The notes: generated by a model from the letters alone, not told the origin. DNA of 64,000 bases from Subsaxibacter sp. CAU 1640 (GCF_023156585.1 NZ_JALNMI010000004.1:62001-126000), one strand, 5' to 3'. Shown: positions 22,282 to 31,806, counted from the first letter of the stretch. Numbers and translations are program-made.

Positions 22282-24443
22282 TTCGCTGATTCTACCAATT
22301 CCAATTGTTCAACACTTACATTGGTCGTAAACATACCATAATTAATAACAGCCTTGTTTTTTTCGAGTTTGTCGATACTTCCGATGGCTCTTCCATCCTG
22401 CAATCTCACCCTGTCGCCAACCTTGAAAATAGGTTTTGGTTTAGGCGTTTCTTCAATTTTCTTCTTCGCAGCTTTCTTTTTTTGTCGAATAACTTCTACC
22501 TTTTTCTCGGCTTCTTTGATGACCTGTTGCTCTTTGGCTTTTTGAACTTTCATTTGTTTCGCAGAAATCTTTTTGCGCTTGGAATTCTCAATCTGAACCA
22601 ACTTAAATAGTTCATCCATCAATTCGCGTTTTCGTTTGTTTTCAAAGTAGTTCTCGGCCAAATCATTCATCTTTTGACCCAAATAAATCAAGCGTTGATT
22701 ACTGTCATAAAGCTCTTGATAGCTTTCGAGTTTCTTCTGGATTTTGGCGTTTATTTCCTCGAGTTTTTCGGCTTCAGATTGTTTTTTCTTTTCGTTGAGT
22801 TTTAAAGATTGTTCTGTTTTTTCAAGTTTTGAACGCTCTTTTTGCAGTTTGGCAATGGTGGCATCAAACCGAACTTTACCTCGTTCAATTTTCTTTTTCG
22901 CGCGATTGATCAAACCATAAGGAATGCCGTTTTTTTGAGCTACTTCAAAGGTAAAGGAGCTACCAGCTTGACCAAGTGCCAATTTAAACATTGGCTCCAA
23001 GCTTTTCTCATCAAACAGCATATTGGCATTTTGCATAAAAGGCAATTCATTTGCCAACATTTTAAGGTTTGAGTAGTGCGTCGTAATAATGCCGTAGGCT
23101 TCACGATGGTAAAACTCTTCCAAAAACGTTTCAGCCATTGCGCCTCCAAGTTCTGGGTCGCTACCAGTTCCAAATTCATCAATCAGAAAGAGCGTGTTTT
23201 TATTACATTTCTTCAGAAAATAATTCATCTGTTTCAAACGATAACTGTAAGTACTCAAATGGTTTTCGATGGATTGATTATCTCCGATATCTGTCAAAAT
23301 CCTATCAAAAAGACACACTGTACTTCGCTCGTGTACGGGAATCAAAAAACCACTTTGAAGCATTGCCTGTAGTAATCCAACTGTTTTCAATGTGATACTT
23401 TTTCCACCAGCATTCGGACCAGAGATAACAATGATTCTACTTTCTGGAGTCAATTCTATAGATTGAGGATAGGTTTTGACTTTCTTTTTTTGATTTGAAA
23501 CCAATAACAATGGATGGTAGGCATCCCTTATATAGAAGTGTTTGTCGTCATTAATTTGCGGCAAAATGGCTTTAATGGAGTTAGCATATTTCGCCTTGGC
23601 AGAAATAACATCCATTTCTGTTAAGAATTGCTGATACTGCTCTAAAAGAGGTGTAAATGGCCTTACAAATTCTGTCAATTGTTTCAAAATCCGTTTGACC
23701 TCTTCCTGCTCATCAAACTCCAGATTGTTAAGTTCTCTTGTATAGCGAAAAGTAGCTTCAGGCTCGATGTATACAATACTTCCCGTTTTGCTTCCGCCGA
23801 GAATGGCACCTTTCACTTTACGTCGATACATCGCCTTGACTGCCAAAACCCGTTTGTTATCTACAACTGATTCGCGTATATCGTCTAGATAGTCAAGTGA
23901 ATTGTAAGAATTCAAGGCAGACGTAAAACTCTGATTTATTTTGCCTTTTACTTCATTGATTTGCTGGCGCAAATATTGCAGTTCAACCGAGGCATTGTCC
24001 TTGACATCACCAAACCGGTCAACAATGGTATCAATTTTTTCAATAATTACTTTAGAAATCTCAATATTGGATGCAAACAAGTAGAGTTGAGGATAATACT
24101 CTTCAAACTTTTTCAGAAAGGCAATGATCTCATTGCACGAAAGGGACATCGAAGCGATCTTTTTGAAACTCATCGTTTCAAGAACAGAGTTTTCAATCTT
24201 CAGATATTTGATTTCCTTTGTGATGGGTTCAAAACCGTGGTTTGGAATGCGATTGTCATTCTCAAAAGATGATAAATACTCATTGGTGTGCTGTAATGAA
24301 TTGATGACAGCCTCTCTGTTTGACAACGGTAAAATATCCAAGGTATGTTCTTTTCCTAAAGACGTGAGACAATAGCCGGAAACTTGTTCCAGGATTTTGG
24401 GGAATTCAATGTCTTTTAATGTCTTTTCGTGAATGTGAATCAT
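22278..24443 (-). CDS. mutS2: MutS2-type DNA-binding ATPase without Smr domain
   Basis: The 721-residue protein has the MutS core: Walker A SGPNAGGKSITLKTVGL around residue 345, the signature DNQSIENHLSTYS, and Walker B LFLIDEFGTGSDPELGG. A long Lys/Glu coiled coil (about 510-660) follows, then a KOW-like domain (KVGDRVRLQDGRAIGSID). It ends there: the Smr nuclease domain of Firmicutes MutS2 is missing. MutS2 acts on branched DNA or stalled ribosomes, not classical mismatch repair. It is first in an operon with the DCC gene. Confidence 0.93.
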   Translation of the reverse strand: MIHIHEKTLKDIEFPKILEQVSGYCLTSLGKEHTLDILPLSNREAVINSLQHTNEYLSSFENDNRIPNHGFEPITKEIKYLKIENSVLETMSFKKIASMSLSCNEIIAFLKKFEEYYPQLYLFASNIEISKVIIEKIDTIVDRFGDVKDNASVELQYLRQQINEVKGKINQSFTSALNSYNSLDYLDDIRESVVDNKRVLAVKAMYRRKVKGAILGGSKTGSIVYIEPEATFRYTRELNNLEFDEQEEVKRILKQLTEFVRPFTPLLEQYQQFLTEMDVISAKAKYANSIKAILPQINDDKHFYIRDAYHPLLLVSNQKKKVKTYPQSIELTPESRIIVISGPNAGGKSITLKTVGLLQAMLQSGFLIPVHERSTVCLFDRILTDIGDNQSIENHLSTYSYRLKQMNYFLKKCNKNTLFLIDEFGTGSDPELGGAMAETFLEEFYHREAYGIITTHYSNLKMLANELPFMQNANMLFDEKSLEPMFKLALGQAGSSFTFEVAQKNGIPYGLINRAKKKIERGKVRFDATIAKLQKERSKLEKTEQSLKLNEKKKQSEAEKLEEINAKIQKKLESYQELYDSNQRLIYLGQKMNDLAENYFENKRKRELMDELFKLVQIENSKRKKISAKQMKVQKAKEQQVIKEAEKKVEVIRQKKKAAKKKIEETPKPKPIFKVGDRVRLQDGRAIGSIDKLEKNKAVINYGMFTTNVSVEQLELVESAK

Positions 24444-24457
24444 TCCTTATCTTTATA

Positions 24458-24480
24458 CTACTTTTGAAAAACAAAAGTAG
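24458..24480. promoter_or_regulatory. Palindrome made of two divergent TAnnTTTG promoter elements
   Basis: CTACTTTTG-AAAAA-CAAAAGTAG is a perfect 9-bp inverted repeat. Each arm contains TACTTTTG, the Bacteroidota -7 sequence, one reading toward ung (ATG 24489) and the other toward mutS2 (ATG 24443). Confidence 0.5.
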
Positions 24481-24488
24481 AACTTTTA

Positions 24489-25154
24489 ATGGACGTATCG
24501 ATACATCAAAGCTGGAAACCTTATCTGCAAAAGGAATTTGACAAGCCTTATTTTAAAGAGCTGACGGATTTTATAAAATCTGAATATCAACAATACCAGT
24601 GCTTTCCTCCGGGAAAACAGATTTTTTCTGCGTTTGATTGGTGTCCTTTTGACGAGTTAAAAGTGGTTATTATTGGTCAAGACCCTTATCACGGTTTTGG
24701 ACAAGCAAACGGTTTGTGTTTTTCCGTCAATGATGGAATACCTCATCCTCCATCTTTGATAAACATTTTCAAGGAGATAGAGACTGATTTGGGTGTTCCA
24801 TATCCTGCTTCAGGTAATTTAGAGCGTTGGGCTAGGCAAGGAGTTCTGTTGTTAAATGCAACGTTGACAGTTAGAGCTCACCAAGCTGGTAGTCATCAAA
24901 ATAAAGGATGGGAGCACTTTACGAATGCTGTTATAGAAATAATCAGTGAACAGAAAAAAAATGTGATTTTTATGCTATGGGGAAGTTTTGCAAAACAAAA
25001 GTCTAAACTTATAGATACCTCAAAACATAAAATATTATCAACAGGCCATCCATCGCCATTAAGCGCAAATAGAGGTTATTGGTTTGGTAATAAGCATTTT
25101 AGTAAGACTAACTCCCTGTTGGAGCAAGTTGGGCAGAAGGCAATTGTTTGGTAA
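24489..25154 (+). CDS. ung: Uracil-DNA glycosylase
   Basis: A family 1 UDG of 221 residues: the water-activating motif GQDPYHGFGQANGLCFSV near residues 65-82 and the DNA-intercalating loop HPSPLSANRGYWFG near 188-201. It removes uracil from DNA to begin base-excision repair. It is divergent from mutS2 with a shared 45-bp promoter region. The last 47 nt overlap the 3' end of a convergent small gene. Confidence 0.97.
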   Translation: MDVSIHQSWKPYLQKEFDKPYFKELTDFIKSEYQQYQCFPPGKQIFSAFDWCPFDELKVVIIGQDPYHGFGQANGLCFSVNDGIPHPPSLINIFKEIETDLGVPYPASGNLERWARQGVLLLNATLTVRAHQAGSHQNKGWEHFTNAVIEIISEQKKNVIFMLWGSFAKQKSKLIDTSKHKILSTGHPSPLSANRGYWFGNKHFSKTNSLLEQVGQKAIVW

Positions 25155-25356
25155 CTGAAACAGAAACAGGTTTTTTGGCAATGATGGTCTCAAGTACTTG
25201 ATTCTTATCCGAAACTTCTTTTTTTGTGGTTTTATTGCAACTAAAGAATAATAAGAAAAAATTTAATGCAACTAAAAAAGCAAGTGTCAGAGTAATTATC
25301 ATTATCATAGCATTCCAGTTAATGTCAAATTGAGGGTTTGACAATTTGGTAAACAA
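25108..25356 (-). CDS. Small single-span membrane protein, 82 aa
   Basis: One hydrophobic helix (about residues 17-39, MIMIITLTLAFLVALNFFLL) is followed by FSCNKTTKKE and a soluble tail. An internal ATG at 25311 (MIMII) is an alternative start. The 3' end overlaps ung by 47 nt in the convergent direction, which is unusual but tolerated. The membrane segment and the lack of another gene here support it; the function is unknown. Confidence 0.55.
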   Translation of the reverse strand: MFTKLSNPQFDINWNAMIMIITLTLAFLVALNFFLLFFSCNKTTKKEVSDKNQVLETIIAKKPVSVSVTKQLPSAQLAPTGS

Positions 25357-25432
25357 ATATAACTACTTTTTTTTATATACACACAAAAGACAGAAAAAAC
25401 TTAAAGGTTTGTTAAACATGATTCCGTAACTA

Positions 25433-26287
25433 TCAAATCTCTTTAACAATTTGGTCATATCTTTTTGTTTTTTTCAAAATACCAACTTGTAATAACTCAC
25501 TCTGTATTTTTTCTATAGTAAACGCGTCCAAAACATCCTGTGACCATTCTGTCAATTGCAGCCACTCTTGAACATCTTCAAGCTTCAATTGGTAGCGATT
25601 GGCAATGGTTCTGTCAATACTAGGTATGTATTTAAATTCTGCCGTGGTATTATTGATGATACTTAAAATGGTTTTAACATCATCCAAATTGGTATCCAAA
25701 AATTCATTACGAACAGCGATTACAAAGCAAGGCCAAGGTGTAGGCAAGGTGTCGATACATCTAAAAACCTTATCGTCTACCAATGGTTTTGTCATAAAAC
25801 GTTCCCACATAAAATAATCTGCATCCGCATTCGTTAGTGCTTTTACTGCTCCTTCCAAATCTTGAATTACTTCAAACTTCAAATCGTTTTTTAAATCCCA
25901 ATGATTATTTTCAGCATTGATATAAGCCATTAGGTGAGAGCCAGAGCCAAATCGGCTAATAGCTGCTCGCTGTCCCTTTAAATCTGAATTATTTTCAAAA
26001 CTTGAATTATAAGCCACGTGGATGCCCCAAATTAAAGGCGACTGCACAAACGTTTGTACAATACTGCTTGGGTTTCCTTCCACAATATCCTTAATGATGC
26101 CTTCAGTCAAAATTACGGCCATATCAATGTCCTTATTGCGAAGGGCTTTGGTCATTTGTCCAGTTCCGCCGTGATAATCCTCCCAACGCAAATTGATGCC
26201 TTGTGCTTTGTATTCACCATTTTTAAGGGTTAGGTACCACGCTAGATTAAAATGTTCTGGAACACCACCTATTTTAATTGTTTTCAA
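25433..26287 (-). CDS. NMT1/THI5-like substrate-binding protein without signal peptide
   Basis: A type II periplasmic-binding fold of the ABC nitrate/sulfonate/thiamine-precursor group: MKTIKIGGVPEHFNLAWYLT at the N-terminus, GGTGQMTKALRNKDIDMAVI near 40-60, then SRFGSGSHLMAYINA. It begins directly with the first beta strand, with no signal sequence or lipobox, so it should stay in the cytoplasm. No ABC permease or ATPase is adjacent. It is probably an enzyme or sensor using this fold. It is the last gene of the four-gene run from 28461. Confidence 0.8.
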   Translation of the reverse strand: MKTIKIGGVPEHFNLAWYLTLKNGEYKAQGINLRWEDYHGGTGQMTKALRNKDIDMAVILTEGIIKDIVEGNPSSIVQTFVQSPLIWGIHVAYNSSFENNSDLKGQRAAISRFGSGSHLMAYINAENNHWDLKNDLKFEVIQDLEGAVKALTNADADYFMWERFMTKPLVDDKVFRCIDTLPTPWPCFVIAVRNEFLDTNLDDVKTILSIINNTTAEFKYIPSIDRTIANRYQLKLEDVQEWLQLTEWSQDVLDAFTIEKIQSELLQVGILKKTKRYDQIVKEI

Positions 26288-26334
26288 ATTTCAACTATTT
26301 CTAAATGTATAAATTATTCTAATCCTTTAAGCAA

Positions 26335-27204
26335 TTATTCAACTAGCTTATCAAGACAATATAAAATTAAATCGTCTACCACTTCTTTTGGTCGGCTTGT
26401 AAACTCTCCTGTAGCTCGGTTGGCTATGATAGCATTCATTGATAGTGCTTTATGCCCTAATAGTTTTGAAAGACCATAAATGCCAGCTGTTTCCATTTCG
26501 AGATTGGTAATGGCCATTCCTTCATAATTAAAACTTGCTAGCTTATCATTAAGGTTATTATCCTGTATAGGAAGTCGTAGTATACGACCTTGTGGTCCGT
26601 AGAAACCGACATTGGTTCCTGTAAAACCAATATGTGTTCTATCTGAACTAAATTTTTCCAACAAAGATTCATCACATTTTACAACATATGGCTTCGATTT
26701 TGATGCTGCCCAATTGGTATGTGCCATTAGGGCATCTGAAATCTTTTCAAATTGAACGTGACTACTTTTATAAAAGTGTAGTAAGCTATCAAAACCAGCA
26801 GCATATTCACTAATCAAAAATGAATCGATTGGAATGTGTTTTTGAATAGATCCAGAAGTTCCAATGCGTATGATATTTAGTGAGGTCAATTCAGGTTTAA
26901 TTTCTCGTTTTTCCAAATCGATATTCACTAAAGCATCCAATTCATTGAAAACGATATCAATATTGTCTGTGCCAATTCCTGTGGAAATTACTGTGATTCG
27001 CTTGCCTTTAAACGTTCCGGTTTGTGTATGAAATTCGCGTTTTCTCGTTTGAAACTCTACCTTTTCAAAATGTTTGGTAACGCTATCCACTCGATCTGGG
27101 TCACCAACTGTTATGATGGAGTCTGCTATATGTTCTGGCAGTAAATTTAAATGATACACACTCCCATCTGGGTTCAATATTAATTCGGATGCTTTTATTG
27201 GCAT
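26335..27204 (-). CDS. Nucleoside phosphorylase (uridine phosphorylase type)
   Basis: PNP_UDP_1 family, 289 residues: GDPDRVDSVTKHFE near 33-46, the active-site strand ISTGIGTDNIDIVFNEL, RIGTSGSIQ for phosphate binding, and the signature TNLEMETAGIYGLSKLLG. It cleaves ribonucleosides with phosphate in salvage; whether uridine or purine is preferred is uncertain. The start codon directly follows the stop of the DUF1835 gene. Confidence 0.88.
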   Translation of the reverse strand: MPIKASELILNPDGSVYHLNLLPEHIADSIITVGDPDRVDSVTKHFEKVEFQTRKREFHTQTGTFKGKRITVISTGIGTDNIDIVFNELDALVNIDLEKREIKPELTSLNIIRIGTSGSIQKHIPIDSFLISEYAAGFDSLLHFYKSSHVQFEKISDALMAHTNWAASKSKPYVVKCDESLLEKFSSDRTHIGFTGTNVGFYGPQGRILRLPIQDNNLNDKLASFNYEGMAITNLEMETAGIYGLSKLLGHKALSMNAIIANRATGEFTSRPKEVVDDLILYCLDKLVE

Positions 27205-28131
27205 TTATACGGTTTTAACAAGTTTGTTTTCGGATTTGCTAAACAGGAAATCATATTTTTTGATTCCGCCATAAAACATATCGCTTTTCATTTCGGAAAT
27301 GTAGTTGTGTTGCCCCAAAATGGCTTCGTGCCCTTTTCGGTTAAGCTTTAAATGATCTCGACTTTCTTCAAAAAAGATGGATAATTTCTCTATAATTCTT
27401 TCCAATTGGGTGTCTCCATAACCATAATATCCCTGATAGTTCAGGGCGTATCCCATTAAATGTTTTTTCGACTTGATATCATATTGTTTAACAATATTCA
27501 AAAGATTGAGTTCCAATCCTGACAAACCCGTTTTTGAATCGGGAAAACGTTGCAAGTGCGCCTTCAAACAATTACTTAAATAAGGGAATGATGATGATTT
27601 TACAATGACTGGTTTAAAAAGATTATGATCTTTACCACAATAAGTTTTCCATAATGAAGTGATTAAATCAATGTCTTTTTCTTCAAGACTTATTTTAGCT
27701 TTGTAATGCTTCTGAAGTTGTGCTGTCGATAATTCTGCCAGACCTTTAAGTTCTTTTTCGCCCTCAACGCGTCCACTGCAAACCAAATAGAGAGGAAGCT
27801 TGACACCTTTTTGATAGATTAGACTGACCACAGCCATCAAATTAATATGACAGAACAAATCGTATTCAAACCATAAAACAATTTCCGAATACTTATTTGG
27901 ATTGTTTAAAACTGAAATTTCACTTCGAAACTCTTCTTCATTAACTTCGATATCATAAAACTCTAACAGAAATTGCTTTCTTGATTCAAAAAACTCATCA
28001 GAATCGATGATTTCTGTAGTTGGACCTTCACAAAGCATTTCTTGCCAAGTAAGAAAATCTCCTTTGATATCTATATCATTAAGGAAATTGGTCAGGCTAT
28101 GACCATTAGTAATATGAAGAGTTTGTTTCAA
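27205..28131 (-). CDS. DUF1835 domain protein
   Basis: The N-terminus LHITNGHSLTNFLNDIDIKG then WQEMLCEGPT is the DUF1835 pattern, followed by a helical C-terminal half. The biochemical function is unknown. It is packed between a SUI1-type gene (3-nt gap) and a nucleoside phosphorylase (0-nt gap), an arrangement that implies co-expression. Confidence 0.8.
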   Translation of the reverse strand: MKQTLHITNGHSLTNFLNDIDIKGDFLTWQEMLCEGPTTEIIDSDEFFESRKQFLLEFYDIEVNEEEFRSEISVLNNPNKYSEIVLWFEYDLFCHINLMAVVSLIYQKGVKLPLYLVCSGRVEGEKELKGLAELSTAQLQKHYKAKISLEEKDIDLITSLWKTYCGKDHNLFKPVIVKSSSFPYLSNCLKAHLQRFPDSKTGLSGLELNLLNIVKQYDIKSKKHLMGYALNYQGYYGYGDTQLERIIEKLSIFFEESRDHLKLNRKGHEAILGQHNYISEMKSDMFYGGIKKYDFLFSKSENKLVKTV

Positions 28132-28134
28132 TAC

Positions 28135-28461
28135 TTATCCTCCTACACGTTTTACAGCAAATCCCTTTTCTTTGAGCAGTTGCATAATTTTATCCCTATA
28201 ATCTCCTTGAATGATAATCTTGTCATCTTTGAAACTGCCACCTACGCTCAATTTGGTTTTGAGCTCTTTGGCCAAAAGCTTAAAATCCTCTTGCGCGCCA
28301 TTATAGCCTTCAAGAATAGTAATAGGTTTTCCTTTACGCTTCTCGTATTTACAAATGATTGGGTCGTCTTGAAGCCAAGTATCTGAAGTTTCTTCTTGTG
28401 GTTCAGCTTCTTCTGAAATATGTTCTGGGAACAACTTTTTAAGTTGGTCTTGCAAATCCAT
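28135..28461 (-). CDS. SUI1/YciH-type translation initiation factor, 108 aa
   Basis: A bacterial eIF1-like protein: ICKYEKRKGKPITILEGYNG, KELKTKLSVGGSFKDDKIIIQGDYRDKIMQLL and terminal GFAVKRVGG. YciH-like factors bind the ribosome and may affect start selection or translation under stress. ATG 28461 (MDLQDQLKKLFPEH) fits the family start better than upstream in-frame codons. First gene of the operon. Confidence 0.9.
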   Translation of the reverse strand: MDLQDQLKKLFPEHISEEAEPQEETSDTWLQDDPIICKYEKRKGKPITILEGYNGAQEDFKLLAKELKTKLSVGGSFKDDKIIIQGDYRDKIMQLLKEKGFAVKRVGG

Positions 28462-28512
28462 TTTTTTAAAGTTTGCAGTCAGCGGCCTACAATTTTCAGC
28501 GAACAATCATAG

Positions 28513-28541
28513 ATTGACTGTAAACTGAACACTGTAAACTG
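28513..28541. repeat. Short 14-bp tandem repeat
   Basis: Two copies of a unit ending ACTGTAAACTG (28514-28527 and 28528-28541). AACTGTAAACTG-like strings are common between genes in Flavobacteriaceae. It has no gene and no clear role here. Confidence 0.5.
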
Positions 28542-28546
28542 AGGAC

Positions 28547-29497
28547 TTATTTCTTGATTAATCCCAAATCGACCAAGCGCTCGTGTAAAAATTCACCAGC
28601 AGTTATATCTTCGTACTGTTTTGGGTTCTCTTTGTCGATACAGCTGTCCAACACATCAAGCTTCATTTCACTGATAGGATGCATAAAGAACGGAATGGAA
28701 TAACGAGAAGTGCCCCAAAGCTCTCTCGGCGGATTTATCACTTGATGAATAGTTGACTTCAATTTGTTGTTTGTGTGACGAGATAACATATCACCAACAT
28801 TAATCATCAGCTCATCTGGTTCGGCAATAGCATCAACCCATTCGCCTTTGTGATTTTTAACTTGAAGTCCACGGCCTTGCGCTCCCATCAACAAAGTAAT
28901 AAGGTTAATATCTCCGTGGGCTGCAGCACGTACAGCATCTTTCGGTTCTTCTTTGATAGGTGGATAATGAATTGGTCGTAAAATAGAATTTCCGTTGTGG
29001 ATATAGTTGTCAAAATAAGTTTCTTCCAAATCCAAGTGCAATGCCAAAGCTCTCAATACATATTTGGCTGTTTTTTCCAACATTTGATAAGCTTCTTTTC
29101 CAACTCTATTGAATTCTGGAAGTTCCGCCACTTCCACATTTGCAGGATATTCTTTAGCGCGCTCTGGGTCGTCATCTACATATTGACCAAAATGCCAAAA
29201 CTCTTTTAAATCGCCTTGTTTTTGACCCTTGGCACTTTCCTTACCAAACGACACATAGCCACGCTGACCACCAATACCAGGAATTTCATATTTTTCCTTT
29301 ACTTCAAGAGGCAATGAAAAGAAGTTTTTTACCTCACTGTAAAGGTTTTCAACTAATTTATCATCAAGAAAATGACCTTTCAGGGCTACAAAACCTATTT
29401 CCTCATAGGCTTTTCCAATTTCATCAATGAACTTTTGCTTTCTCACAGGGTCGCCTGATAGAAAATCTTGAAGATTTACACTCGGTATGGCATTCAT
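28547..29497 (-). CDS. 2OG-Fe(II) oxygenase, isopenicillin N synthase family
   Basis: It has the IPNS-like non-haem DIOX_N region (IPSVNLQDFLSGDP, then KYEIPGIGGQRGYVSFGKE) and the 2OG-Fe(II) core: AAHGDINLITLLMG (His-x-Asp), NVGDMLSRHTNNKL, then STIHQVINP with the distal His, and RYSIPFFMHP for 2-oxoglutarate. The substrate is unknown; such proteins act on small molecules and no biosynthetic cluster is present. I use ATG 29497; upstream codons would add a hydrophobic stretch not expected here. Confidence 0.88.
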   Translation of the reverse strand: MNAIPSVNLQDFLSGDPVRKQKFIDEIGKAYEEIGFVALKGHFLDDKLVENLYSEVKNFFSLPLEVKEKYEIPGIGGQRGYVSFGKESAKGQKQGDLKEFWHFGQYVDDDPERAKEYPANVEVAELPEFNRVGKEAYQMLEKTAKYVLRALALHLDLEETYFDNYIHNGNSILRPIHYPPIKEEPKDAVRAAAHGDINLITLLMGAQGRGLQVKNHKGEWVDAIAEPDELMINVGDMLSRHTNNKLKSTIHQVINPPRELWGTSRYSIPFFMHPISEMKLDVLDSCIDKENPKQYEDITAGEFLHERLVDLGLIKK

Positions 29498-29613
29498 AAT
29501 ATGTATATTTAAATTTATTGCAATAACAAAAATAAGTAAAATACTCATAATATAAGCATCTTGTTTCTGTCTAAAAAAAAGATGCATTACACATACCAAA
29601 ACCAAATTTTAGT

Positions 29614-29621
29614 TACTTTTG
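29614..29621 (+). promoter_or_regulatory. Candidate TAnnTTTG promoter
   Basis: TACTTTTG, 25 nt before ATG 29646 of the E1 gene. Confidence 0.45.
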
Positions 29622-29645
29622 AGTTTTATATCTAATACCAAAACT

Positions 29646-31646
29646 ATGCTAACCTCAATAAAGAACCATATTACCTACGATAAAAGGAATTTGGATGATA
29701 GGATTCTTTTACAACTGTATAGAAATATGCTGAAACCTCGATTGATAGAGGAGAAAATGCTGATTCTATTGCGGCAAGGAAAAGTGTCCAAATGGTTTTC
29801 TGGTATTGGTCAAGAAGCTATTTCTGTAGGTGTTACGATGGCATTGCAAAACAATGAATACATTCTGCCAATGCACCGTAATTTAGGTGTATTTACTACC
29901 CGGAACATTCCGTTACACCGCTTGTTCAGTCAATGGCAAGGCAAAGCTAATGGATTTACAAAAGGTCGCGACCGTTCATTTCACTTTGGCACACAGGAAT
30001 TTCATATCGTCGGAATGATTTCGCATTTAGGACCTCAACTGGGTGTTGCAGATGGTATTGCTTTGGCGAGCAATTTAAAAGAGAAAGGGCAAGTCACAGC
30101 TGTATTTACAGGAGAAGGTGGCACAAGTGAAGGTGATTTTCACGAAGCTTTGAACGTGGCATCCGTATGGCAATTACCTGTGATATTTTGCATTGAAAAT
30201 AATGGTTATGGCTTGTCTACACCAACGAAAGAACAATATAACTGTAAGGATTTGGCCGATAGAGGCAAAGGCTACGGAATGGATTCGTTTGTATTGGATG
30301 GTAACAATATCATCGAAGTGTACACAAAAATGCTCAAACTTGCTGAAAGTCTGCGTAAGCGTCCAAGGCCGATTTTGATTGAATTTAAAACCTTTAGGAT
30401 GCGCGGACACGAAGAAGCCAGTGGAACAAAATATGTTCCTTCTGAATTAATGTCTGCTTGGGAAGCTAAAGATCCTATTTCTAATTTCAAAGATTATTTA
30501 TTGACTCAAAAGATTTTGTCTACCACAAAAGACGAAGAGTATCATAATGAAATTAAGGCTGAAATTGAAGCAGGATTGAAGTTAGCATTTGAAGAAGAAG
30601 CAATTGTACCAAATGAAAGCGTTGAATTAAATGATGTTTACAAAACATTTGAATATCATCATTTTGAACCAAAAGAAGTTAAAGAAGAAATTCGTTTTAT
30701 CGATGCTGTATCTCAAGGATTGAGGCAATCGATGCAACGCCATAAAGACCTCGTGATTATGGGTCAGGATATTGCTGAATATGGTGGCGTTTTTAAGATT
30801 ACTGAAGGTTTTGTAGAAGAATTCGGGAATGAGCGCGTGAGAAATACACCAATATGTGAATCTGCAATAGTTGAGGCCGCAATGGGATTATCGATTGCGG
30901 GAATGAAAGCCGTGGTTGAAATGCAGTTTGCCGATTTTGTAAGTTCTGGTTTTAACCCAATTGTCAATTATTTGGCTAAATCCCATTACAGATGGAATGA
31001 AAAAGCGGATGTAGTGGTGAGAATGCCTTGTGGTGCTGGTGTTGCTGCAGGACCTTTTCATTCGCAAACCAACGAAGCTTGGTTCACCAAAACACCTGGT
31101 TTAAAAGTGGTGTATCCAGCATTTCCGTATGATGCAAAAGGTTTGTTGGCAACAGCCATTAACGATCCAAATCCTGTCTTGTATTTTGAACATAAGGCTT
31201 TGTATAGAACCATTAAACAAGAAGTGCCTACAGATTATTTCACCATTCCGTTTGGACAAGCGTCATTATTGAAAGAAGGCAATGACATTACCATCATCAC
31301 GTATGGTGCTGGTGTGCATTGGGCTTTGGACACTTTGGAAAAGAACGATGATATCGATGCTGATGTTATTGATTTGCGTACGCTACAACCTTTGGACACA
31401 GAAAGTATTTACAAATCTGTTAGAAAGACAGGAAGAGCGATCATTCTTCAAGAAGATTCACTTTTTGGAGGTATTGCCAGTGATTTATCGGCATTGATAA
31501 TGGAAAATTGCTTCGAACACCTCGATGCGCCTGTAAAGCGTGTTGCCAGTATGGAAACACCAATTCCTTTTATCAACCAACTGGAAAATCAATATCTAGC
31601 AAAAGGCAAGTTTGAAGCTGCTTTGAGAGAGGTTTTGGAGTATTAG
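29646..31646 (+). CDS. Fused alpha-beta E1 component of a branched-chain/2-oxoacid dehydrogenase
   Basis: The first half is the E1 alpha TPP domain (GIGQEAISVG, MHRNLGVF, then GEGGTSEGDFHEALN with the ENNGYGLST TPP motif); the second half is E1 beta (MGQDIAEYGGVFKIT, FADFVSSGFNP and the C-terminal transketolase domain TYGAGVHWALD). E1 decarboxylates 2-oxoacids for transfer to lipoyl-E2. Alpha and beta are often separate genes; the single chain of 666 residues is common in Bacteroidota. E2 and E3 are not nearby. ATG 29646 is favoured over TTG 29619. Confidence 0.9.
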   Translation: MLTSIKNHITYDKRNLDDRILLQLYRNMLKPRLIEEKMLILLRQGKVSKWFSGIGQEAISVGVTMALQNNEYILPMHRNLGVFTTRNIPLHRLFSQWQGKANGFTKGRDRSFHFGTQEFHIVGMISHLGPQLGVADGIALASNLKEKGQVTAVFTGEGGTSEGDFHEALNVASVWQLPVIFCIENNGYGLSTPTKEQYNCKDLADRGKGYGMDSFVLDGNNIIEVYTKMLKLAESLRKRPRPILIEFKTFRMRGHEEASGTKYVPSELMSAWEAKDPISNFKDYLLTQKILSTTKDEEYHNEIKAEIEAGLKLAFEEEAIVPNESVELNDVYKTFEYHHFEPKEVKEEIRFIDAVSQGLRQSMQRHKDLVIMGQDIAEYGGVFKITEGFVEEFGNERVRNTPICESAIVEAAMGLSIAGMKAVVEMQFADFVSSGFNPIVNYLAKSHYRWNEKADVVVRMPCGAGVAAGPFHSQTNEAWFTKTPGLKVVYPAFPYDAKGLLATAINDPNPVLYFEHKALYRTIKQEVPTDYFTIPFGQASLLKEGNDITIITYGAGVHWALDTLEKNDDIDADVIDLRTLQPLDTESIYKSVRKTGRAIILQEDSLFGGIASDLSALIMENCFEHLDAPVKRVASMETPIPFINQLENQYLAKGKFEAALREVLEY

Positions 31647-31806
31647 CTTTTTAGGGTTGCCACTCCTACACGAATATTTATTTGTAATTGACTCTTATTC
31701 AGCCATACAAGGTTTAGGGAAATCATTAGTGTATTCGTGGCTAAAAAAACACACTCTATTTTGAATTAAATCGTATCTTTAAATCATAACCAATCCACAT
31801 AAACTC

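Noticed and set aside
28480-28545. Possible riboswitch before the SUI1 operon
   Set aside because: Only a 14-bp direct repeat of the type scattered in flavobacteria; it is upstream in map position but no fold of a known class is visible.
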